A DNA stretch of 7,236 bases from an uncultured Eubacteriales bacterium (lineage in GTDB: Bacteria; Bacillota; Clostridia; Oscillospirales; CAG-272). Positions 1 to 5,979 of this stretch are shown piece by piece (within the stretch, counting starts at the first letter, position 1; each line of letters opens with the position of its first letter). A program made the translations under genes and the position numbers. The DNA is taken from NCBI GenBank assembly GCA_934462885.1, contig CAKSJC010000079.1, forward strand, positions 1 to 7,236, given 5' to 3'. The notes under the pieces were generated by a model, which was not told the DNA's origin, ran no database searches, and saw nothing but the letters and a program-made list of their open reading frames with translations.

Positions 1-681
1 AACGTTAAGTCGTGGGATTATTTTGTAAAAAAGGTTATTGTTGATAATGTTCCGTTTGACGTTCTTGTTAATGTAAGAAAGACAGATAACGGAGAATATG
101 TGTACAACATTCGTTTAACAGAGGACAAAAAAAATAAAACTGCGCCTTTACTTGACGGAACTGAATCCGTCTGGGAAGGAACTAAGTCCAACACTGATCG
201 AATGCTCACAGTTTCATTTGATAACAGTATAGCAAACAAAAGCGATTCTGTCAATACTTTTGATAAAAATAATTCTGACAATTTTTCAAAAGATTTCATG
301 ACCGAAGAACAGAGACGCGAACTGAAAGACGCCGATCGCAGAAAATACCTCGAAAGACAGCTCGTTCAAACAGACCCGCTCGGCAGAAACGCCCGCGCAG
401 TCGCTCCGACAGTCGTTTCAAGGATAGCAAAGGATATCGCCGAAAATATGCCGGGAGTGACTACCACTCAGGTTTACGAAAAACTCAAAGGCGTGTTTGA
501 CGTTATAGAACATCCCAAGTCCGCAACTGTAAGCGAATTCAACGAAGAAATACGTTCCGCAGCCGAAAAAGCCGCGACAGAACTGTATAACTCATGGAAA
601 GTCGATAACACCAACCCGCTCTACGACGAATACTCCGGCATATACAAAGAGATAGCGGCTACATTTCTTGACGGTAGGTAA
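1..681 (+). CDS. Partial polyvalent-protein fragment of a phage or conjugative element (5' end outside window)
   Basis: The frame is open from base 1, so 226 residues of a longer protein are visible and the true start lies upstream. A GTG at 100 and an ATG at 298 are in frame, but neither has a Shine-Dalgarno sequence. Residues 1-50 (SWDYFVKKVIVDN, FDVLVNVRKTDNGEYVYNI) look like the small alpha/beta nuclease-like domain (LPD3-type, Barnase-EndoU-ColicinE5/D-RelE superfamily) of large polyvalent proteins. A Ser/Asn/Asp-rich linker follows (about 60-98), then a charged helical segment (about 100-226). Its pattern, ending YDEYSGIYKEIAATFLDGR, recalls the helical region that precedes further domains in those proteins. 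It stops exactly there, so the protein looks truncated. Such proteins enter recipient cells with phage or plasmid DNA; that role is family knowledge and the assignment comes from memory of patterns, not a search. Codon use changes sharply near base 297. The reading frame is secure; the family is a moderate guess. Confidence 0.6.
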   Translation, partial: NVKSWDYFVKKVIVDNVPFDVLVNVRKTDNGEYVYNIRLTEDKKNKTAPLLDGTESVWEGTKSNTDRMLTVSFDNSIANKSDSVNTFDKNNSDNFSKDFMTEEQRRELKDADRRKYLERQLVQTDPLGRNARAVAPTVVSRIAKDIAENMPGVTTTQVYEKLKGVFDVIEHPKSATVSEFNEEIRSAAEKAATELYNSWKVDNTNPLYDEYSGIYKEIAATFLDGR

Positions 682-706
682 AATCATCCCTAAAAAAGCC
701 CTAAGT

Positions 707-744
707 ATAAGTCCGCTTGACAAAATCAAGCGGACTTATTTTTT
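707..744 (+). terminator. Strong intrinsic terminator between convergent genes
   Basis: A perfect 14-bp stem pairs 707-720 (ATAAGTCCGCTTGA) with 726-739 around a CAAAA loop. It is followed directly by a T6 run at 739-744. It lies 25 nt after the stop of the left-edge gene and 17 nt beyond the stop of the minus-strand oxidoreductase. On the minus strand the T run sits about 8 nt past the stem, so termination that way is plausible but weaker. Confidence 0.9.
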
Positions 745-756
745 CTGAGGAGTTTT

Positions 757-1971
757 TTATAGCACCTCTTCGGTGTGTAGCGGAACTTTTCTTTCTTTTA
801 AGATTTTTTGTATTTTCTCTGCCGGAAGCGCGCCGAAATCGTCTGTCAGCGAAGCTGATATTCCTGCCGCTTCTCCCGTTACCGCGCACACCGGAATAAC
901 TCTTGTTATATCCCACATGGAATCTGTAACCGAAATACACCTGCCCGCGCATATCAAATTCTTTATTTTCTTTGAATAAAGCGTTTCATACGGCAGCTCG
1001 TATATCTTACCTTTTTTTCTCCAATCGGCTATCATACCGACGGATGAAGCGCAATACTTTCCATTTTCCGATTCATCTATCGTATACTCGCCGTCAATAC
1101 GTCTCGTCATTCTTACCTGCGGTATCGTTGCTATCGTAGAAACTGAGTTCTCACATGATACAGAGTTTCCGCGCATTTTAAAATCATTAATCAGAGCAGC
1201 ATGTGAAGCTATAACCATTTCAGACAACTCTGTTCCGTCAAGTCCAATGTATCTTTTTCTCGAAAGAGAGTTTGTTTCCGACTGAGCGTATTTTCCGTTT
1301 TCATCAGGGACATCGCAAAATCCGAGTGAATTCAGATCTGTTTTCCCTGAATCTGTATAATAGTACCAGCTTGCCAGAGAATTTCCCTGCTTGAACACTG
1401 CCGTAGGAGCGTCAGCAAATTTACATATGTCTGCGTCGCCTGTCGCATCAATAACATTTTTTGTTCCGTAAGCCAAACGTCCGCTCTTGTTTTCAGCTAT
1501 AACGTGAGTGATTTTGTCTTCTTCTTTTATTACTCCGCAGACCTTTGTTCCGTAAAGAATACTCACCTTCTCAGACAAAAGAAGCTCCTCGACGAGAATT
1601 GCAAAAACTTGCGGATTGTAACGGCACTGATATCTGTTTTTCGCACGTTCAGAAGTACTTCCCGTTTTGTTTGTCCATGAATCCGGTATTTTTCTTTCAG
1701 CTCCCATAGAAACAGAAAGCTTTATTAATTCTTCACATATGCCAAAGCTTACCTGATGTCCCTCTCCGTCGCAAAGCGGAAGGAAAATAGTAACAAGACC
1801 GGCTGTTCCAAGCCCTCCGAGCATAAACTGATTTTCTATAAGCAGTACGTGCGAACCACATCGTGCGGCTGAAAGGGCGGCGGATATTCCGGCAATTCCT
1901 CCTCCGCAAACCACCGTATCAAAAGAATCTTTTATAGGAACAGTACGTTCTGACTCAATTATGTAATTCAT
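757..1971 (-). CDS. FAD-dependent oxidoreductase (FAD_oxidored family), substrate unknown
   Basis: This 404-residue cytoplasmic flavoprotein has no signal peptide or membrane segment. The N-terminal Rossmann fold shows the dinucleotide motif GGGIAG (residues 23-28) followed by helix ISAALSAARCG, and an acidic residue, Glu46, at the end of strand 2 that would bind the ribose of FAD. GGLGTAG (52-58) and the segment IDATGDADICKFA (174-186) are typical of PF12831-type FAD oxidoreductases. RMTRRIDGEYTI (287-298) and the C-terminal FAD-contact blocks NLICAGRCIS (338-347) and RVIPVCAVTGEAAG (357-370) complete the fold. The length is normal and no lesion is seen. The start ATG at 1971-1969 is preceded by AGAAGGGA, 4 nt upstream. 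Family members are often annotated only as 'FAD-dependent oxidoreductase', and nothing nearby (divergent enolase, convergent mobile remnant) points to a substrate. The family call is firm; the reaction is unknown. Confidence 0.9.
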   Translation of the reverse strand: MNYIIESERTVPIKDSFDTVVCGGGIAGISAALSAARCGSHVLLIENQFMLGGLGTAGLVTIFLPLCDGEGHQVSFGICEELIKLSVSMGAERKIPDSWTNKTGSTSERAKNRYQCRYNPQVFAILVEELLLSEKVSILYGTKVCGVIKEEDKITHVIAENKSGRLAYGTKNVIDATGDADICKFADAPTAVFKQGNSLASWYYYTDSGKTDLNSLGFCDVPDENGKYAQSETNSLSRKRYIGLDGTELSEMVIASHAALINDFKMRGNSVSCENSVSTIATIPQVRMTRRIDGEYTIDESENGKYCASSVGMIADWRKKGKIYELPYETLYSKKIKNLICAGRCISVTDSMWDITRVIPVCAVTGEAAGISASLTDDFGALPAEKIQKILKERKVPLHTEEVL

Positions 1972-2010
1972 TTTTCCCTTCTCTTTTCTTTTTTAGGATA
2001 AATCTGTAAC

Positions 2011-2039
2011 ATTATATAATATTTTCGAAAAAAAATCAA
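2011..2039 (-). promoter_or_regulatory. Sigma-A type promoter for the FAD oxidoreductase
   Basis: Read on the minus strand, TTGATT (2039-2034) and a perfect TATAAT (2016-2011) are separated by exactly 17 bp. Transcription would start near 2004, giving a leader of about 33 nt to the ATG at 1971. A 10-bp palindrome, TTTTCGAAAA (2022-2031), fills much of the spacer and could be an operator, although AT-rich palindromes of this size also occur by chance. Confidence 0.7.
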
Positions 2040-2127
2040 CTTATCTTTTCGTTAGTTATATATTCATGAATTAAAAAAGCATTGACCGGGCAATACTTAT
2101 CTCGAAATAATGTAACGGAGGATATAT

Positions 2128-3399
2128 ATGTTAACATCAAATAAGATATCAAAAGTATTCGCTCGTGAAATCATTGATTCCCGCGGAAATCCAACCGTAG
2201 AAGCTACCGTTATACTTGAAGACGGCTCAATCGGATGCGGAGCATCTCCCTCAGGCGCTTCCACAGGAAAATACGAAGCTCATGAATTAAGAGACGGAGA
2301 TGAAAAAAGATACAACGGAAAGGGTGTTCTTCGTGCCGTCGAAAACGTAAATTCAGAGATAAACCGAGAACTCAAAGGTATACCGTGCGATATATATTAC
2401 GTTGATTCACATATGATACACCTTGACGGTACTGAAAATAAAAAAAGACTTGGTGCAAACGCCACACTTGCCGTATCTATCGCCGCAGCCCGCGCTGCCG
2501 CTTCTCACTACGGCATACCGCTCTATCGATATATAGGAGGAGCATCAGCCAAAACTCTTCCCGTCCCCATGATGAACATTTTAACCGGAGGCGCACACGC
2601 CGCAAATAACATAGAGATTCAGGAATTTATGATAATGCCTATGTATTTCGGAACGTTTTCCGAGGCTCTCCGCGCCGGATGCGAAATATATCATAAATTA
2701 GGCTCTCTCTTAAAAAAAGACGGTCACTCAACCACAGTAGGCGACGAAGGAGGTTTCGCTCCCAATCTCAATGGTCCCGAAGAAGCGCTTGGTTATATAG
2801 TTCGCGCAATAGAGGAATCCGGATATGGATGTGAAAAGGTAAAAATTGCGCTTGACGCCGCTTCAAGCGAGTGGGCAAACGGCAGTTCATATCACCTTCC
2901 GAAAAACGGTGAAACACACGATTCCATTTCACTCATTGATGAATGGGATAAATTGTCATCAAAATATCCGATAGTATCGATAGAAGATGGGCTTGGCGAA
3001 GATGATCATGACGGCTGGAAAGCCATGAGCGAGAAACTGGACGAACGTATGCTTCTCGTCGGAGACGATTATTTTGTAACAAATCCTAAAAAACTGTCAT
3101 TCGGAATAAGAAACGGGGCCGGAAACGCTATACTGATAAAACCAAATCAGATAGGTACTCTCACAGAAACCATAGAAGTTGTCAGCCTCGCAAAAGAAAA
3201 CGGATATAAAACCATTATTTCCCACCGCTCAGGAGAAACTTCAGATACGATAATCTCCGATCTTTCCGTAGGTCTAAACTCAGGATATATAAAAACCGGA
3301 GCGCCTGCTCGTGCTGAAAGATGCGCTAAATACAACAAACTTTTGAAGATAGAGGAAGATCTCCACGGGAACGCCGCGTTCGGCGAAAGCTTCCGTTAA
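2128..3399 (+). CDS. eno: Enolase (phosphopyruvate hydratase)
   Basis: It catalyses reversible dehydration of 2-phosphoglycerate to phosphoenolpyruvate in glycolysis, in the cytoplasm, with Mg2+. The 423 residues cover the full family length. The N-terminal cap domain has DSRGNPTVE (17-25) and the mobile loop SGASTG (42-47). The barrel carries His157 and Glu166, the catalytic Glu207 in GDEGGFAP, the metal ligands Asp243, Glu286 (SIEDG) and Asp313 (VGDD), the base Lys338 in the signature ILIKPNQIGTLTET (335-348), SHRSGET (365-371) and Lys389 in IKTGAPAR. All expected catalytic and metal residues are present. The loop LTGGAHAAN (152-160) differs from the usual NGG.HADN form, with Thr153 and Ala159 replacing Asn and Asp. 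The start at 2128 is fixed by GGAGG at 2117-2121, six bases upstream. The gene stands alone: divergent from the flavoprotein gene and closed by its own terminator. I could not settle on a promoter. Confidence 0.97.
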   Translation: MLTSNKISKVFAREIIDSRGNPTVEATVILEDGSIGCGASPSGASTGKYEAHELRDGDEKRYNGKGVLRAVENVNSEINRELKGIPCDIYYVDSHMIHLDGTENKKRLGANATLAVSIAAARAAASHYGIPLYRYIGGASAKTLPVPMMNILTGGAHAANNIEIQEFMIMPMYFGTFSEALRAGCEIYHKLGSLLKKDGHSTTVGDEGGFAPNLNGPEEALGYIVRAIEESGYGCEKVKIALDAASSEWANGSSYHLPKNGETHDSISLIDEWDKLSSKYPIVSIEDGLGEDDHDGWKAMSEKLDERMLLVGDDYFVTNPKKLSFGIRNGAGNAILIKPNQIGTLTETIEVVSLAKENGYKTIISHRSGETSDTIISDLSVGLNSGYIKTGAPARAERCAKYNKLLKIEEDLHGNAAFGESFR

Positions 3400-3471
3400 A
3401 CTATTGTGACATTCACTTTACGTTATCTGTAAATGAACTTTTACCCCGAACTCTTGAGACGCAAATTTTTT

Positions 3472-3518
3472 TGATCCCCGATGCGATTTATTAAACTCAG
3501 CCTCGGGGATCATTTTTT
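3472..3518 (+). terminator. Intrinsic terminator of enolase
   Basis: A perfect 10-bp stem pairs TGATCCCCGA (3472-3481) with TCGGGGATCA (3503-3512). A 21-nt loop separates the arms and a T6 run follows at 3513-3518. It lies 72 nt after the enolase stop and upstream of the SRP RNA promoter, so it isolates the two units. The long loop is a little unusual. The 3400-3471 stretch holds only a weak imperfect hairpin (near 3410-3440). Confidence 0.85.
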
Positions 3519-3584
3519 ATAAGATATGATATGCTTCATGCCATTTGTAAATTTGAATAAAAAGTGAATTAATTTATTATTCTA

Positions 3585-3613
3585 TTGCATTAATGCTTAA
3601 AATATGATATAAT
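3585..3613 (+). promoter_or_regulatory. Extended -10 promoter of the SRP RNA gene
   Basis: A perfect TATAAT at 3608-3613 is preceded by TGA at 3605-3607, forming an extended -10 element (TGnTATAAT). A weak -35 match, TTGCAT at 3585-3590, lies at the ideal 17-bp spacing. The predicted start is close to base 3620, a few bases before the 5' strand of the SRP RNA closing helix. Upstream DNA from about 3519 is very AT-rich, which may act as an UP element. A strong promoter fits an abundant stable RNA. Confidence 0.8.
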
Positions 3614-3619
3614 AATGTG

Positions 3620-3953
3620 ACAACAAACAAGCAGAATTGTTCGTGAATCAAGACCATACCAACCGGGGGAGCAGCGGGTCCCTGTACTCGAAGTCCGCTA
3701 AAGCGAGGGTGGATTCCTGATTTGAGGTCGGAGCTTGCGTGGTCTGTGTCATGCGGACTGTGTTGATAAACGGGTCTTGCGCGATTGACGGCTGTGAACC
3801 ATGTCAGGTGGGGAACCAAGCAGCATTAAGCAGTTTAGCCGATGTGCCGCAGGGCAGCCTGTTTTGAGCATGAAGCATGATGTCGTGCGTCGGTTTCCGA
3901 TCGATTTTCAGGTGTATGGTCTTGATTTGCGAATTATTCTGCATTTGTTATTT
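3620..3953 (+). ncRNA. ffs: Signal recognition particle RNA, long Firmicutes type with Alu domain
   Basis: This is the RNA scaffold of SRP, which binds Ffh and targets nascent membrane and secreted proteins. The S-domain core is plain: GTGAACCATGTCAGGT (3794-3809), then a GGAA tetraloop (3811-3814), then AAGCAGCATTAAGCAG (3817-3832) and GTGCCGCAGGGCAGCC (3844-3859). The 5' part (GCAGCGGGTCCCTGTACTCG and CGGGTCTTGCGCG) matches the Alu-domain side of clostridial SRP RNAs as I remember them. The ends close in a 29-nt helix, 3631-3659 with 3914-3942, which includes a perfect 14-bp block (AATCAAGACCATAC); only one position is a true mismatch and three are G-U pairs. AACAA (3626-3630) can extend it with TTGTT (3945-3949). 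In Bacillus the same RNA (scr) lies just upstream of dnaX, as here. End positions are estimates from promoter and helix; about 334 nt is on the long side. Overlapping ORFs here are spurious. Confidence 0.93.
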
Positions 3954-3973
3954 CTTGAAAGGGATGTGTCACT

Positions 3974-5584
3974 ATGCATCAGGCTCTGTACCGTAAATAC
4001 AGACCGAAAAACTTTGACGATGTTTGCGGCGAAGATCATGTTACATCAGTTCTGAAGTATGAATCCACACATTCAAAGTTTTCTCACGCATATCTTTTCT
4101 GCGGTCCGCGAGGAACAGGTAAAACTTCATGTGCAAAGATACTCGCTAAAGCCATAAACTGCGAATCTCCTATAAATGGAAATCCGTGCGGAAAGTGCGA
4201 TGCCTGTATCTCTATAGATAACGGAACAGCTCCCGATGTTCTCGAAATGGACGCTGCTTCAAACAACGGTGTGGACTATATCAGAGAAATACGCGACGAG
4301 GTTGCATATACTCCCGCCATGCTGAAAAAGCGTGTGTATATAATTGATGAAGTACATATGCTTTCCATCGGAGCTTTCAACGCTCTTTTAAAAACTCTCG
4401 AAGAACCGCCGGAACACGTGGTCTTTATTCTTGCCACCACAGAACTTCACAAGCTTCCCGCAACAGTCATCTCTCGCTGTCAGCGTTTTGACTTCAGGCG
4501 GATCAAATCCGACGTGATAGCCGCAAGGCTTCTCTACATTGCGAATGAAGAACACATCACACTTGATGAAAATGCGGCACGAATCATCGCAAAGCAGTCA
4601 TTCGGCGGAATGCGCGACGCAGTAAGTATGTTTGAACTTTGTGCTGCCGGCGGACAAGATGTTACAGCCGAGCGTGTCAGCTGCATACTTGGTCTGACAG
4701 ATATAGAGGTTTTCTATAAAACTGCGGTAGCGGTGTCAAAGAACGATCCCGCTTCCATTTTCAGTATAATAAAAACCGTCGAATCTTCATCTAAGGATAT
4801 TGCCGTATATTGGATAGAACTTACCGATTTTTGGAGAAGCATGATGGTATTTAAATCTCTTCCCGATGACAGGAGAAGAGATTATCTGGATTTGACAGAC
4901 GCTGAGATGCGCGTATTGGGAGACGCAGCAAGAAGGTTTTCAAAGGAAACGCTGACGTATCACTTTTCCCTTCTTGACAATGCTATGCGTGAAATGACCC
5001 GACTTCCTCAGACTAAAAGACTGTGTGCTGAACTCACGTTAATAAAAATGAGCGAACCGTCTCTCGATTCTTCAGTCCCTGCTCTTCTTTCAAGAATATC
5101 TTCCCTTGAAGAAAAGATCGCGCTCCTCGAATATGCTACTCATTTCGCAGCGGAATCATCTCTCACCTCATCACAGACCGTTGCTGAAAATGTTAAATCT
5201 TCATGTGAGAAAACCCATGTCACGGAAATTGCAGAAAAATCTACGGATGATGGAATCGATTCTCTCTCTGATAAAACTTCTTCCGAAGAACTTATTCCCA
5301 TAGACGACATCGGAGACGTAACGGAACGTGTAATGAAAAAAAATCCGTATTGCGGCGGATTCTTTAATGAGTGCAATTGTTTTATAACTCAGGATAAGAA
5401 AAGGATCGTTGTCCGATGCGGAAACAATTTTGCAAAAACTGTGCTTGCGAAAGAAGAGAACATACAATCTATGCTGACGGCTTTCAGAATGTGCGGAATT
5501 TCCGACATACGCGCGTCCTTGTCAGTTGAGGTAGGAGAAGTAATAGAAAAAAAACTTCCGATTGACGAACTTACAGATTTGTAA
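3974..5584 (+). CDS. dnaX: DNA polymerase III subunits gamma/tau (clamp loader ATPase)
   Basis: DnaX is the AAA+ motor of the replicative clamp loader: it opens the sliding clamp and places it on primed DNA, and it links the loader to the polymerase. The 536 residues begin with the hallmark YRKYRPKNFDDVCG. Visible motifs are Walker A GPRGTGKT (44-51), a zinc module with Cys63, Cys72, Cys75 and Cys78, Walker B VYIIDEVHML (121-130), sensor 1 LATTE (153-157), the SRC arginine-finger motif (Arg168) and sensor 2 GGMRD (211-215, Arg214). The oligomerisation domain follows to about 360, then a predicted coiled stretch (373-390), an acidic Ser/Thr-rich linker (about 393-445) and a small C-terminal alpha/beta domain (about 450-520), probably the tau-specific part. 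The start at 3974 has an AAAGGG Shine-Dalgarno at 3958-3963. The gene begins only 31 nt after the SRP RNA helix and leads a cluster with ebfC and recR. An A8 tract at 5336-5343 may allow a shorter, gamma-like product. Confidence 0.97.
   Translation: MHQALYRKYRPKNFDDVCGEDHVTSVLKYESTHSKFSHAYLFCGPRGTGKTSCAKILAKAINCESPINGNPCGKCDACISIDNGTAPDVLEMDAASNNGVDYIREIRDEVAYTPAMLKKRVYIIDEVHMLSIGAFNALLKTLEEPPEHVVFILATTELHKLPATVISRCQRFDFRRIKSDVIAARLLYIANEEHITLDENAARIIAKQSFGGMRDAVSMFELCAAGGQDVTAERVSCILGLTDIEVFYKTAVAVSKNDPASIFSIIKTVESSSKDIAVYWIELTDFWRSMMVFKSLPDDRRRDYLDLTDAEMRVLGDAARRFSKETLTYHFSLLDNAMREMTRLPQTKRLCAELTLIKMSEPSLDSSVPALLSRISSLEEKIALLEYATHFAAESSLTSSQTVAENVKSSCEKTHVTEIAEKSTDDGIDSLSDKTSSEELIPIDDIGDVTERVMKKNPYCGGFFNECNCFITQDKKRIVVRCGNNFAKTVLAKEENIQSMLTAFRMCGISDIRASLSVEVGEVIEKKLPIDELTDL
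5336..5367 (+). other. Candidate slippage site in dnaX (A8 tract, hairpin, early out-of-frame stops)
   Basis: Codons 454-457 read ATG AAA AAA AAT, so eight A residues (5336-5343) contain the heptamer A AAA AAT in the frame used for -1 slippage. AATCCG (5342-5347) pairs with CGGATT (5356-5361) directly behind it. The stem can be lengthened to ten positions with one mismatch. A -1 shift, or one extra A in the transcript, adds seven residues and stops at TAA 5365-5367, giving about 464 residues; loss of one A stops at 5385-5387. Either event removes the C-terminal domain, as gamma does in E. coli and Thermus. The hairpin overlaps the tract instead of following it at a distance, which suits transcriptional slippage better than ribosomal shifting. 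This is inference; A-runs are common in this DNA. Confidence 0.35.
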
Positions 5585-5620
5585 CAACATAATTAATATC
5601 AAAATTAAGGTGGTAAAAAA

Positions 5621-5977
5621 ATGAAAGCTAAACTTCCAAAGGGTTTTGGCGGCGGTCCCTCAAATATGCAGGGTATGATCAAACAGGCTCAAAAAATGCA
5701 GGAAGACATGACTGCGCTTAAAGAAGATCTTGACAAACGCGAATATGAGGTAAACGCCGGAGGCGGTGTCGTTACAGTAAAAATAAACGGGAAACTTGAA
5801 GTTATCTCGATTGATATTAAGCCCGAGATAGTCGATCCGGACGATATTGAAACTCTCTCAGACGTTCTTGTAGCAGCAGTTAATGAAGCTGTTAAAAAAG
5901 TCTCCGAAACCAACGAAACTGAAATGGGCAAAATCACCGGAAGCCTCAACGTTCCCGGCATACCGGGGCTGTTTTGA
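5621..5977 (+). CDS. ebfC: YbaB/EbfC family nucleoid-associated DNA-binding protein
   Basis: The 118-residue protein is of normal length for this family, which forms dimers that bind DNA and coat the nucleoid; in some species it may influence recombination or replication-linked processes. The N-terminus is a flexible Gly/Pro-rich segment (GFGGGPSNMQGM), then a long amphipathic helix (about 19-43, IKQAQKMQEDMTALKEDL) forming the dimer tweezers. A beta-sheet core follows (YEVNAGGGVVTVKINGKLEVISIDI, about 45-70), then a helix (ETLSDVLVAAVNEAVKKV) and the family-typical C-terminus GSLNVPGIPGLF. AAGGTGG ends 7 nt before the ATG at 5621, a strong ribosome binding site that fixes the start. It lies 36 nt after dnaX and 2 nt before recR, the conserved dnaX-ebfC-recR order (yaaK in Bacillus), so co-transcription is very likely. 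The exact cellular role is not well defined for the family. Confidence 0.95.
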   Translation: MKAKLPKGFGGGPSNMQGMIKQAQKMQEDMTALKEDLDKREYEVNAGGGVVTVKINGKLEVISIDIKPEIVDPDDIETLSDVLVAAVNEAVKKVSETNETEMGKITGSLNVPGIPGLF

Positions 5978-5979
5978 TT

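Noticed and set aside
18..299. 93-codon minus-strand ORF at the left edge
   Set aside because: It is antisense to the better-supported plus frame that is open from base 1, has no recognisable motif, and results from AT-rich composition.
2082..2111. Possible enolase promoter TTGACC with AATAAT at 18 bp
   Set aside because: The boxes match fairly well, but transcription would start near 2118, inside the GGAGG ribosome binding site. It would leave no usable leader, so I do not call it.
3922..3951. Possible dnaX promoter TTGATT with TGTTAT at 18 bp
   Set aside because: Both boxes match only four of six positions, they lie within the SRP RNA closing helix, and the start would fall on the Shine-Dalgarno sequence.
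3577..4055. Two overlapping ORFs (minus 3577-3819 and plus 3801-4055) across the enolase-dnaX gap
   Set aside because: Both overlap the SRP RNA, whose core sequence and closing helix explain the region. The plus ORF also runs into dnaX in another frame. Neither shows a protein family pattern.
5547..5554. Second A8 run in dnaX, near its 3' end
   Set aside because: It lies only about ten codons before the stop, where slippage would hardly change the protein. It shows that A-runs alone are not strong evidence in this DNA.
5974..5979. TTG start for RecR overlapping the ebfC stop codon
   Set aside because: It would add only Met-Ile to a normal N-terminus. The ATG two codons later gives the usual RecR start, so the TTG is less likely.
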